DNA of 64,000 nt from Anthopleura xanthogrammica (GCA_964019055.1 OZ025217.1:7809966-7873965); one strand, 5' to 3'. Numbered from the stretch's first letter, positions 54,075-63,810 are shown. Numbers and translations: made by a program. Notes: generated by a model from the letters alone, not told the origin.

Positions 54075-54076
54075 TA
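54075..54076. repeat. left target-site duplication TA (ISL2EU)
   Basis: TA (or ATA, 54074-54076) precedes the element and occurs again at 59571-59572. Deleting the element gives gggaatagaaccaagg, the sequence of intact paralogous units at 44642 and 51125. ISL2EU elements are, as I recall, flanked by 2-bp duplications. Confidence 0.75.
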
Positions 54077-54725
54077 CACGCTTTCGGCAAAACGGTGCAT
54101 CTTGGGTTATCAGGGCATTATAGCGTGACTGTGTGTCGAGTTCAAGGTCAATTTACAGTAACACAACTTCTACAATTGTATCCTTTTTTATTATAAAAGG
54201 TAAGCTAAAATGAAAAAATATTAACATTCTTCAATGAAACAACAGCTAATTTAGTCTTACAAGATCTCTGGGAGTCATTTCAATGTAAAAGAGAGAAGAT
54301 ATATGGCAAAATGCAGCGCCGTCTTACGAGCGTATGTAGCCATGCGAAACGTAAACAAACGAGCTGTCAAGCAAATTATGCCTTCAAAAATCGGCTTTTT
54401 CGAAGATTCAGAAGCTGTAATGAACACAGATTATTCTCTTTGAGATTTACTGCTTATGTGCAAAATTTTAAGACCAACAAGCTTTATTTTCATTTTTTTT
54501 GCGAAGCCAAATGATCGCTAAATGATTTCGATTACGATCTTTGGACTTTAATGGCGACAACTGAGACTAAGTTTCAGTCAATATTTCCCATTTTTAAAGC
54601 AAATTCAATGATATTTCCGATATCTATCACCCAAAATACCTATATTTTAAAGAGCAAAATTGTTTTTTGTCGTTTTTTCGCTGTTGTATTTGAAATTATG
54701 TATTATATTTTGCCTTTTTTCGTCG
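54077..54725 (+). repeat. left long terminal inverted repeat (ISL2EU)
   Basis: It begins cacgctttcggcaaaacgg and pairs with 58920-59570. Only a few substitutions were seen (for example gggttatc/gggtaatc, gccgtctt/gccatctt, gtcaagca/gtcaagga). Short frames of 67 and 89 codons within it occur in both copies and are not conserved genes. It is the likely promoter and 5' leader source for the nuclease gene. Confidence 0.9.
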
Positions 54726-54942
54726 TGAAACTAAAGAAACACACAACATCCCTATCGCTAAAAAGTCTCAAAACAAATCAAAAGTCTATATTTTCAGCGT
54801 TTTTAAAGCAAATTCAATGATATTTCCGCTATTTATCATCTAAAAAATCTTACTTTTAAATTCATATATACTTTTTTGTACTGTTGAACAGAAAAAAAGA
54901 TTTTAAAAACGTAATTTTTCCAATTTTCATTATTAATATAGG
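54726..54942 (+). other. spacer before the YqaJ gene, with degenerate copy of TIR sequence
   Basis: 54771-54870 repeats, imperfectly, the block at 54571-54660 of the terminal repeat (both contain aaagcaaattcaatgatatttcc). The end, tattaatatag just before the ATG, resembles a splice acceptor, so an untranslated or short upstream exon in the terminal repeat is possible. Confidence 0.6.
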
Positions 54943-56859
54943 ATGCTTTTTGAAGATTTTTTGGAGTGGTCTGTAGGCCAGTTGCAGTTTTATGTCATGA
55001 AAAGAGGAAAATCAGTAAGTGGAACCAAGAAAGAGCTTGCAGCAAGAGCTCTCGTAGCGTTTGAATCAAATGACCCCATTGTTGACTGCTCAAAAGATTT
55101 AACTGAACGACTAGAGAGGGAATACCATGAGTTAGTAATGAAATTGAAAATACAGGATCCAAGACAGTTAGATGAAAAGGTCTGGTGTAACGACTTGACA
55201 ACATGGCCAAGCATTGACTTAGGTCACATATTTCATTATGTCCTTTCCACAAAAGCATTCGACACAAATTACATTGGTCAGTACAAGGCACGCAAAGCAT
55301 ATTCTTACTTCAAGAGCTCCCATGTCCATCAGATTCTCACCTACTTGCCTCCAGGTTCAGATGATCTTGTTGTTGTAAAATCTTCTGTAACTCCTTCGAT
55401 GAAAGTGTATGATAAACCCTGGGAACTTTGGATTCTCATCTCTAAATCTTCTGGAGTCATTTCTGCATACTGCCTTTGCACTGCTGGTTTCTCTAACTGT
55501 TGTAACCATGTGATTGCTGTATTGTATAAACTACAGTTTGCTGTTGAAAAAGGCTACACAAATCCTTCCTGTACCGAAGTTCCCTGTGCATTTAATAACA
55601 AAAGTAATTACCGAGTAAAACCAATGAAAGTGAAAGATATGGACATTGTAAAGCACAACATCTTCAAAAAGGAATCTACTCAACACAGCCACTCTCTTCT
55701 GTACACCAAAAAAACTAACTATGATCCCAGAGTACCATCCATGCAGATACAAACACCAGAAACTACAACATCCTTTTTCTCACAACTAGAAATCCTTCAA
55801 CCAACAGCTGTTGTGCTATTAACAGTACCATTATCTGAAAACAGTGACTTCCCTCCTCCAATACCTGACATTGCAGAGTCAGTTAGACAAGAATGTTGTG
55901 GAAAAAATGAAGCAGACATGCTTAATCTTTTTATGGAAAAACTAACATTCAGTGAGAAACAATTGTATGAGCTTGAAAAAGCAACAAAAGGCCAAGCAAG
56001 CAGTGAGATATGGAAAAAACAAAGACTTGGCCGTATTACATCATCCAATTTCCATGATGTCCATACTAAGGTTAAGACAATTAGTGCTTCAAGAGGTAAC
56101 ATCAAGCCTCAGACTACACCTCTGCTGATTAAGCTCACTCAACTAGACCCTAGCCTGGACCATGTACCTTCTATAAAATGGAGAAGAGAAAATAAAAATA
56201 ATGCACGAGAAGCTTTTTTTAAAGAAGTTGGACCAAACCATACAAAACCCAAACTGAACATGTGTGGACTGCGTGCAGTATCAAATGCACCATTTCTTGC
56301 AGCAACTGCTGACAACATATTCACTTGTTTGTGTTGTGGTAAATCATGTGTTGAACTCAAATGCCCTTTTAGTATAAGGGAAAAGTCAGTAGAAGATGGC
56401 TGGGAAGATCTTGATTTCCTACACAAAGTTGAAGGTGACATTAAATTGAAAAAGACCTATAAATATTATACACAGGTTCAGGGCCAAATGAAGGCTAATG
56501 ATTGCTCAAAAGCATTCTTTGTGGTTTGGACACCTGTTGGGAGTCCCTTTATTCAAATAATTGAATTTGATGAGCTCTTCTGGGATGAAGTGTACAAAAA
56601 CCTACTTTTATTTTTCAAACTATACATGGCTAAGGTTTTGCTTGGCATACATGAGCTCAAATTTTGCCCTCTTTGTGAGAAACGCATTCTGGAACAAAAA
56701 GAAATTCCTGTAAGACAAGAAATGAAAGAAAACAGCATATGCTGTGTTGAATGTGATCAATGGTACCACTGGTCATGTGTAGGTGTTACTAGGCACCTGT
56801 CATCAACACCTGATTGGATTTGTGACTTTTGCAATAGCAAAACAATTGATTCTGAATGA
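54943..56859 (+). CDS. ISL2EU second protein: SAP-like, SWIM finger, YqaJ nuclease, PHD finger (638 aa)
   Basis: Single intact exon of 638 codons. Residues 7-40 look like a SAP DNA-binding helix pair (WSVGQLQFYVMKRGKSVSG). Residues 177-190 form a SWIM zinc finger, CxC...CxH (CLCTAGFSNCCNH). A YqaJ/lambda-exonuclease fold spans about 355-540: R364/SS in GRITSSNFH, acidic D457 in AATADNI, the E471-x-K473 pair in CVELKCP, and Q511/Q513 in YTQVQGQM. These match the D/ExK nuclease core. A PHD-type zinc finger ends the protein: C575/C578, C601/C604, H609/C612, C627/C630 (CCVECDQWYHWSCVG...WICDFC). The protein is nuclear by inference and would bind DNA or chromatin and cut or trim ends during transposition; its exact role in ISL2EU is not established. 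No stop or frameshift is seen. The start is the first methionine after a splice-acceptor-like sequence, so an extra N-terminal exon cannot be excluded. Confidence 0.93.
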   Translation: MLFEDFLEWSVGQLQFYVMKRGKSVSGTKKELAARALVAFESNDPIVDCSKDLTERLEREYHELVMKLKIQDPRQLDEKVWCNDLTTWPSIDLGHIFHYVLSTKAFDTNYIGQYKARKAYSYFKSSHVHQILTYLPPGSDDLVVVKSSVTPSMKVYDKPWELWILISKSSGVISAYCLCTAGFSNCCNHVIAVLYKLQFAVEKGYTNPSCTEVPCAFNNKSNYRVKPMKVKDMDIVKHNIFKKESTQHSHSLLYTKKTNYDPRVPSMQIQTPETTTSFFSQLEILQPTAVVLLTVPLSENSDFPPPIPDIAESVRQECCGKNEADMLNLFMEKLTFSEKQLYELEKATKGQASSEIWKKQRLGRITSSNFHDVHTKVKTISASRGNIKPQTTPLLIKLTQLDPSLDHVPSIKWRRENKNNAREAFFKEVGPNHTKPKLNMCGLRAVSNAPFLAATADNIFTCLCCGKSCVELKCPFSIREKSVEDGWEDLDFLHKVEGDIKLKKTYKYYTQVQGQMKANDCSKAFFVVWTPVGSPFIQIIEFDELFWDEVYKNLLLFFKLYMAKVLLGIHELKFCPLCEKRILEQKEIPVRQEMKENSICCVECDQWYHWSCVGVTRHLSSTPDWICDFCNSKTIDSE

Positions 56860-57523
56860 ATTCTAATCCCAAAATAATTACACTTATTTATTGTTTCATT
56901 TTTCCTCCACTCAAATCCTTATAGTGGTTATATAATATTGGTTCAAAAGCAAGGTATAAGTGGAATTGTACATTTTTCTAATCAAATATTTTCATCCCTT
57001 CCAGCGATGAATGAACATGCACTTATTGTTAGAATTCCAAGTCTGAAATTGTCAATAATTATAAAAAGCAATAAATAGATGTTATTATGGATGCATGCAT
57101 ATGAGACAAGCATTGTATCAACCTGATAGCCTCACTTGTATGATTATTAAAACAAAAGAATATTTCATTTGCATGTATGTGATCTGTAATAATATTTATT
57201 GTTAATTGCACATTTATTAAAGTGATATAATATATAATTTATATATAATTGAATGTTCAAAAAGTATATAGATCTACCATCTTAATTAATACCCTGCATG
57301 AGGATACAGATTTTCAATTGCATGTACATGCATGTATTGTAAGATATTATTGGGATAATTTATTATTATAAAGATGTACCATAAGATATTCATACTATAG
57401 AATAAAATATTTGATTTTCAATAGCCTCTGTCAGTGAGTAGTGTTTAGAATAACAGATAGTCTTGCATGCATGTAGGAACAGCAGAATTATAGACCCCAA
57501 ACCACTATATTATTCTATCTGAT
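56860..57523. other. non-coding gap between the convergent ISL2EU genes
   Basis: 664 bp, AT-rich, holding the two 3' ends. There are aataaa-type signals (for example near 57069 on + and agaataaaat near 57400) and several atgcatgc/catgcatg steps (57090, 57329, 57466). No ORF. Confidence 0.6.
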
Positions 57524-58876
57524 TCACACAACTAGAGGGTTTTTCAAATTAGATAATGCAGCACAAACAGTGATGAGATTATCTGCAACAGGAAGTAGAC
57601 TTATTGGCAGTTCATGCTTTAGAATCTGGTATTCTTTCAATCTTCTAATTGCCATTTCAACATAAATCCTTACATTAGCAATCTTGGATGTTTCCCAAGA
57701 CATTATCTCTTCACATCTGTAGGGTGGTGTGGGATGATGGGGGAATTGTTAAACGACATTGATGAAAGGCCAACAGTTCTTCAATTTTAAAACCACGATC
57801 AGCCATAACTAGATCACCCGGTTGTAAAAGCTTCAAGAACCCTGAATCTTCTACTATGAACTTATCGCTTGCTTTGCCACCATAGCTGTCAGACACAAAA
57901 CTGAAGCAACCATTGGGAGTTATTCCAACAAGTACCTTAATTGTGGAATGATGCTTGTATTCTGACCAGCATAATGTTTGTACTTCAAGACTGGAGGGCG
58001 TTTCAATAAAGAATTCTGTGCAATCTATGATAACTCTGCATTTCTTATAGTACTTTCGAAAACTGTCTGGTAGATTTCTTGAAACTTCAATTCTACCTGG
58101 CCAAGGTATGAGAAATTTAAGTTCCAATGCCATTAAACGAAGCCAGGAAAAGATAACTGAGCTAACTACTGATGGACTAACCTTGAACACTACAGCTAAA
58201 TATTCAGTAAGAAGTCCTAAACGAATTCTTTGCATAACCATAAAAAATTCATCTTCCAGACGCAGTTTTCTGTTTCCATGGGTTTCCATTCTACTGAAAT
58301 TCTTTTCATTCTTCATGGTTTCCATTTGTTTTTTTCCTTTCCAGTAGATCATGTTCAAAGCTTTATTTTGGAGAAATCCAAATACAAGAGCAAAAAAATC
58401 AGCATTGTTAAAACCTGTAAATAGCCTGACATCTGCATCTCTGGTTAGTTGTGCAAATGTTACACAGGGTCCTGTAGCTAGTCTCTCTTGTTGAACAGTT
58501 TCTGCAGACACAGGGAATGAATGAGATGTGGAGGGAATAGCATTGTTTTCTTTAGTTTCTAAGGGTCGGCGTTCTAGTTTTCTTCGTTTAACAGGAGACT
58601 TTTTTTTCCATCACTTTGAACCAAATACAGTGTGGGATGGGGAAATTCATAAGTGGGTTCACCATATTGGAAATGATTAGAGCATATGACGTGAAAATCA
58701 CTGGCTTTAAATTCTCTTCTACCCTTAGCAATGTTTTGTTCCCATATTGGTCTTTTTTTAGCATCCTTCGTCATATAATGGAACTTTAGGTCTTTTACAT
58801 GTCCCCTTATCTTTATTTTTTCTGGCCATCTGCTGTCATTTGTGCAACAACCAACACAGCATCTGTGATGCGGCAT
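57524..58876 (-). pseudogene. THAP-DDE_4 transposase of the ISL2EU element, two frameshifts
   Basis: Three frames join into one transposase of roughly 450 residues. Frame 1 (58876 down to about 58607) is a THAP zinc finger: CCVGCC near the start, W in RPIWEQNI, ICSNHF, and PHPTLYL, matching C2CH with its flanking signature. At an A8 run (58600-58607, T's on +) the frame shifts. One more A would continue into a basic NLS-like linker (SPVKRRKLERRP) and the DDE domain: first D in VIIDCTEFF, second D in DLVMADRGFK, then LTIPP. Near 57711-57745, close to a C5 run, a second shift leads to the last part with the catalytic E (57656-57658) in VRIYVEMAIRRLK and a natural stop at 57524-57526. All domains are otherwise well kept. 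Either the gene died recently or the homopolymers are misread in the assembly. The start is 43 bp inside the right terminal repeat. Confidence 0.88.
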
Positions 58877-58919
58877 ACAGTACTACGTAAATAAACACCA
58901 AAAAGAAACCAGACCTCTG

Positions 58920-59570
58920 CGACGAAAAAAGGCAAAATATAATACATAATTTCAAATACAACAGCGAAAAAACGACAAAAAACAATTTTGCTCTTTAAAA
59001 TATAGGTATTTTGGGTGATAGATATCGGAAATATCATTGAATTTGCTTTAAAAATGGGAAATATTGACTGAAACTTAGTCTCAGTTGTCGCCATTAAAGT
59101 CCAAAGATCGTAATCGAAATCATTTAGCGATCATTTGGCTTCGCAAAAAAAATGAAAATAAAGCTTGTTGGTCTTAAAATTTTGCACATAAGTAGTAAAT
59201 CTCAAAGAGAATAATCTGTGTTCATTACAGCTTCTGAATCTTCGAAAAAGCCGATTTTTGAAGGCATAATTTCCTTGACAGCTCGTTTGTTTACGTTTCG
59301 CATGGCTACATACGCTCGTAAGATGGCGCTGCATTTTGCCATATATCTTCTCTCTTTTACATTGAAATGACTCCCAGAGATCTTGTAAGACTAAATTAGC
59401 TGTTGTTTCATTGAAGAATGTTAATATTTTTTCATTTTAGCTTACCTTTTATAATAAAACAGGATACAATTGTAGAAGTTGTGTTACTGTAAATTGACCT
59501 TGAACTCGACACACAGTCACGCTATAATGCCCTGATTACCCAAGATGCACCGTTTTGCCGAAAGCGCGTA
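58920..59570 (-). repeat. right long terminal inverted repeat (ISL2EU)
   Basis: Inverted partner of 54077-54725, ending ttttgccgaaagcgcgta. It contains aagatggcgc (near 59320), which resembles a YY1 site; the left copy has aagacggcgc. It lies directly upstream of the transposase start codon. Confidence 0.9.
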
Positions 59571-62500
59571 TAGAACCAAGGACCCTGCGTATCATAGTCG
59601 GACGCTCTTCCTCTGAGCTAGAGGAGACTTTAATGACGAATAATGTCGTTAGTCCAAACTATATTGTGACAAACGTACTGTATACGCTAAAGTCACAGAA
59701 ATATCTAAGAAAATATACGATAAACATGGTATGCATATGATGATGGAATAAAATGTGTATATGATCGTAGAAAACTGTGAAAATATAAGAAAAAAAAAAT
59801 TCTGAGGCCCAGATGGGAATCGACCCCACGACCCTCTTTATTCTAGTCGAATGCTCTCGCACTGAGCTAGAGGATACTCTATTGGCGAATAAGGTCGTTG
59901 GTACCCTCTATATTGCGACAAACGTACTGTATATGCCAAAGTCACAGAAATGTCTATGCAAATATACGATAAACATGGTATGTGTATGATGATGAAATGA
60001 AATGGGTATATGATCGTAGAATACTTTGAAATTATAAGAAAAAAATAATAATTCGGTGGCCCAGATGGGAATCGAACCAAGGACCCTCCGTATACTAGTC
60101 GGATGCTCTCCCACAGGGCAAGAGAAGACTCTCATGGCGAATAAGTTCGTTTCTCAACACTATATTTTCACAAACGTACTGTATATCCTAAAGTCACAGA
60201 AATGTCAAAGGAGATATACGATAAACATGGTATGCGTATGATGATGGAATGAAATGTGTATATGATCGTACCAAACTGTGAAATAATCACAAAAAAATAA
60301 TATTTCTGACGCCCAGATAGGAATCGAACCCAGGACGCTCGGTATCCTAGTCGGACAAACTGCCACTGAGCTAGAAGAGACTAATGGCTAGTAATATCGT
60401 TTGTCCACACTATATTGTGACAAAAGTACTGCATATGCTACAGTTTCAAAAATGTCTAAGGAAATATACGTTAAACATGGTATGCGTATGATGATGAAAT
60501 GAAATGTGTATATGATCGTGCGAACCTGTATAATTATGAGAAAAAAATAGGAATTCTGAGGCCCAGGTAGGAAACGACCACACAACCCTCCGTATCCTAG
60601 TTGGACGCTTTGCCGCTGAGCTACAGGGGTCTTGAATGGCGAATATCGTCCTTAGTCCAAACTATGTTGTGACAAAAGCACTGTATATGCAACAGGTTAT
60701 GAAATGTCTAAGGAAATATACCATAAACATGGTATGGGTATGATGATGGAATGAAATGTGCATATGATCGCACCAAACTGAAAAATTATCAGAAAAAATA
60801 GTAATTCTGAGGTCCAGATGGAAGTCGACCAAATCACACTCTGTGTTGTAGTCGAACGCTCTCGCACTCAGCTAGAGGATACTCTAGTGGCGAATAAGGT
60901 CGTTGGTCCCATTTATTGCGACCACCGTACTTTATATGCTAAAGTCACAGAAATGTCTATCAAAATATACGATAAAAATTGTATGCGTATAAAGATGGAA
61001 TTAAATGTGTAAATGATCGTACAATACTGTGAAATAATCAGAAAAAATAATAATTCTGAGGCCCAGATGGGAATCAAACCCAGGACCCTCCGTATCGTAG
61101 TCGGACGTTCCGCCACTGAGCTAGAGAAGACTCCAAACGCGAATAAGGTCGTTGGTCACCAATATATTGCGACAAACGCACTGTATATGCTACAGTCACA
61201 GGAATGTCTAAGGAAATATACGATAAACATGGGATGCGTAAAATGATGGAATGAAATGTGTATATGATCGTACCAAACTTTGAAATAATGAGAAAAAAAT
61301 TATAATTTTGAGGCCCAGATGGGAATCGACCCCACGAGACTCGGTATCCTAGTCGGACAATCTGCCACTGAGCTAGAGCAGACTCTAATGGCGAATAAGG
61401 TCGTTGGTACTCACTATATTGCGACAAACGTACTGTATATGCAAAAGTCACAGAAATGTCTATGCAAATATTTGATAAACATGGTATGCATATGAAGATG
61501 AAATGAAATGTGTATATGATCGTACAATACTGTGAAATAATCAGCAAAAAAATAATAATTCTGTGGCCCAGATGGGAATGGAACACAGGACCCTCCGTAT
61601 CGTAGTTGAACGCTCTGCCACTGAGCTAGAGGAGACTCTAATGGCGAATAAGGTCGTTGGTCCCCGCTATATTGCGACAAACGTACTGTATATGCTAAAG
61701 TCACAGAAATGTCTAAGGAGATAAACGATAAACATGATATGCGTATGATGATGGAATGAAAGGTGTATATGATCGTATAATACGGTGAGATAATCAGAAC
61801 AAAATAAGAATTCTGTGGCCCAGATGGGAATCGAACCCTGGACGCTCGGTATCCTAGTCGGACAACCTGCCACTGAGCTAGAAGAGACTAATGGCGAATA
61901 AGAGCGTTTGTCCACACTATACTTTGACAAACGTACTGTATATGCTACAGTCACAGAAATGTCTAAGGAAATAAACGTTCAACATGATATGCGTATGATG
62001 ATGGAATAAAATGTGTATATGATTTTACCAAACTCTGAAGTAATCAGAAAAAAAAAATCATTCTGAGGCCGAAATGGGAATCGACCCCAGGACCCTCTGT
62101 ATCCTAATCGTACATTCTGCCACTGAGCTAGACGAGACTCTAATGGCGAGTAAGGTCGTTCGTCCACACTGTATTGTGACAAACGTACTGTATATTCTAC
62201 CATCACAGAAATGTCTTAGGAAATATAAAATATAAACATGGTATGCGTATGATGATGGAATGAAATTTGTATATGATCGTACTATACTTTTAAAAAATAA
62301 GAAATTTTTTTTTTTTCACCAAATGGGAATCGACCTCACGATACGAATAAGGTCGTTGGTCCCCAGTATATTGCCACAAACGTACTGTACATGCTAAAGT
62401 TGATGAAATGTCTAAGGAAATATACGATAAACAGGGTAAGGGTATGATGATGGAATGAAATATGTATATGATCGTACCATACTTTAAAATCAACAGAAAA

Positions 62501-62890
62501 AAATATTAAATTTTAGCCCCAACTGGGAATCGAACCAAGGACCCTGCGTATCCTAGTTGGACGCTTTGCCGTTGAGCTAGAGGGGACTCCAATGTCAAAT
62601 AACGTCCTTAACTCCACACTATATTGTGACAAAAGTACTGTATATGCTACAGTCACAGAAATGTCTAAGGAAATATACGATAAACATGGTATGGGTATGA
62701 TGATGGAATGAAATGTGTATATGATCGTACCAAACTGTAAAATTATCAGAAAAAAATAGTAATTCGCAGGCACAGATGGGAATCAACCACTCGACCCTCC
62801 GTATTGTAGTCGAACGCTCTTGCACTCAGCTAGAGGATACTCTAGTGGGGAATAAGGTCGTTGGTCCCCACTATATTGCGACAAACGTAC
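59571..62890 (-). repeat. tRNA-like/spacer tandem array, - orientation, outer part
   Basis: Continues the interrupted unit and adds about 13 more. Ends at cactatattgcgacaaacgtac, the same phase at which the + array begins at 17600. The units at 60818-61450 are near copies of those at 40742-41375. Confidence 0.92.
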
Positions 62891-63060
62891 ACTGTGCGAA
62901 ATGTAAAATTTTCGGATCCGCATATTATTGAAAACGGACCGGTTGACGTTTGGTATTCTGCAGTTTTCGTACTTTTGATGCATGTTTGACGTGACGTTTA
63001 CCTAACGTATTCGATTACGAACACGGACTGTTTTTCCGAATTCGACTAGCATACCCCGCG
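62891..63060. other. low-copy sequence, nothing recognised
   Basis: CpG-containing, not matching any repeat in the window, with no ORF of note. It separates the tRNA-like array from the 85-bp repeat. Confidence 0.5.
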
Positions 63061-63545
63061 TCAAATTTCGCGGCAATTTCCCGTATACCTTAGGAATATG
63101 TCGCGTGTTCTGAAGTCTTCGTATGCACTAATTTTTCGTTTCTCATAGGTTTTCGCGTCAATTTCCCGTATACTCCAAGAATATGTCGCGTGTTCTGGTG
63201 TATTCGTATGCACTAATTTTTCGTTTCTCATAGGTTTTCGCGTCAATTTCCCGTATACTCCAAGAATATGTCGCGTGTTCTGGTGTATTCGTATGCACTA
63301 ATTTTTCGTTTCTCATAGGTTTTCGTGTCAATTTCCCGTATACCCCAAGAATATGTCGCGTGTTCTGGTGTATTCGTATGCACTAATTTTTCGTTTTCCA
63401 TAGCTTGTCGCATCAATTTTCCGTATACCCCAAGAATATGTCGCGTGTTCTGGTGTATTCGTATGCACTAATTTTTCGTTTTCCATAGCTTTTCGCATCA
63501 GTTTTCCGTATACCCCAGGAATATGTCGCGTGTTCTGTAGTAATC
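63061..63545 (+). repeat. 85-bp tandem repeat, about 5.7 copies
   Basis: The anchor tcgcgtgttctg starts at 63101, 63186, 63271, 63356, 63441 and 63526: five successive intervals of exactly 85 bp. Each unit also has tattcgtatgcactaattt, cgtttctcatagg and tttcccgtatac. The edge copies are more diverged, the inner ones almost identical. The period is not a multiple of three and the small - strand frame over it is chance. Confidence 0.95.
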
Positions 63546-63810
63546 GTTTGAAACTTTTTCGCGTTCGATTTTCTTCTAGTTTTGCGCGCTTAGTAAGTAT
63601 AAGTAACGAAGCTTTTCAATATGATTACAATAATGTTTTTCAACACGTCTTTAATAGCAACATGAAAAGTTGATCAATAACATATTAAGAAATATACTCA
63701 GAGGCCGGCCGTAGAGTCAAATATTATAAACAGTAAGAATAATTTCATTAACTGAAAATTAATTGCATATTTAAACCATGAAATCACCACCTATGTTTGA
63801 AATGTTACAC
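63546..63810. other. low-copy sequence, nothing recognised
   Basis: AT-rich, no ORF over 40 codons with recognisable content, and no repeat shared with the rest of the window. It would be the 3' flank of the - strand gene entering from the right. Confidence 0.5.

Larger units (their letters stand above)
37836..54076 (-). repeat. tRNA-like/spacer tandem array, - orientation, inner part
   Basis: The 249-bp unit appears as its reverse complement: cccagatgggaatcgaacccagg (B box side), gtagtcgg, ccactgagctagagg (A box side), then the spacer. About 65 units. A-run blocks before each unit are the complement of the Pol III T-run. Some units are truncated (for example near 42750, 44460, 47800, 48010 and 50960). 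One unit is split at 54076 by the ISL2EU element. Confidence 0.93.
54077..59570. mobile_element. ISL2EU-type DNA transposon with about 650-bp terminal inverted repeats
   Basis: The boundaries are set by long inverted repeats and by the reconstructable empty site. Contents: left terminal repeat, a YqaJ-type nuclease protein on the + strand, a non-coding middle, a THAP/DDE_4 transposase on the - strand, and the right terminal repeat. The pairing of a Harbinger-like DDE transposase with a YqaJ nuclease is the hallmark of the ISL2EU group (related to PIF/Harbinger). The genes converge, so each terminal repeat lies upstream of one gene. The two terminal repeats differ at only about six positions by eye, so the insertion is recent. 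The transposase frame is interrupted. Confidence 0.9.

Noticed and set aside
54311..54820. 67- and 89-codon frames within the left ISL2EU terminal repeat, with counterparts at 58813-59334
   Set aside because: Same sequence in both inverted ends, no recognisable domain, and the second frame runs into non-homologous sequence on each side; best read as non-coding terminal repeat.
54990..56738. - strand frames opposite the YqaJ gene
   Set aside because: Shadows of a 638-codon gene with clear domains on the + strand.
57711..57760. A short intron instead of a frameshift near the end of the ISL2EU transposase
   Set aside because: ctacag could be an acceptor, but the only nearby GT gives an intron of about 43 bp that would remove the conserved LTIPP motif; a frameshift is simpler.
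58108..58424. + strand frames opposite the THAP-DDE transposase
   Set aside because: Antisense shadows of the transposase.
37836..62890. Functional tRNA genes
   Set aside because: A and B boxes are good, but the acceptor stem cannot form and the anticodon position is not stable, so they are annotated as tRNA-like repeats.
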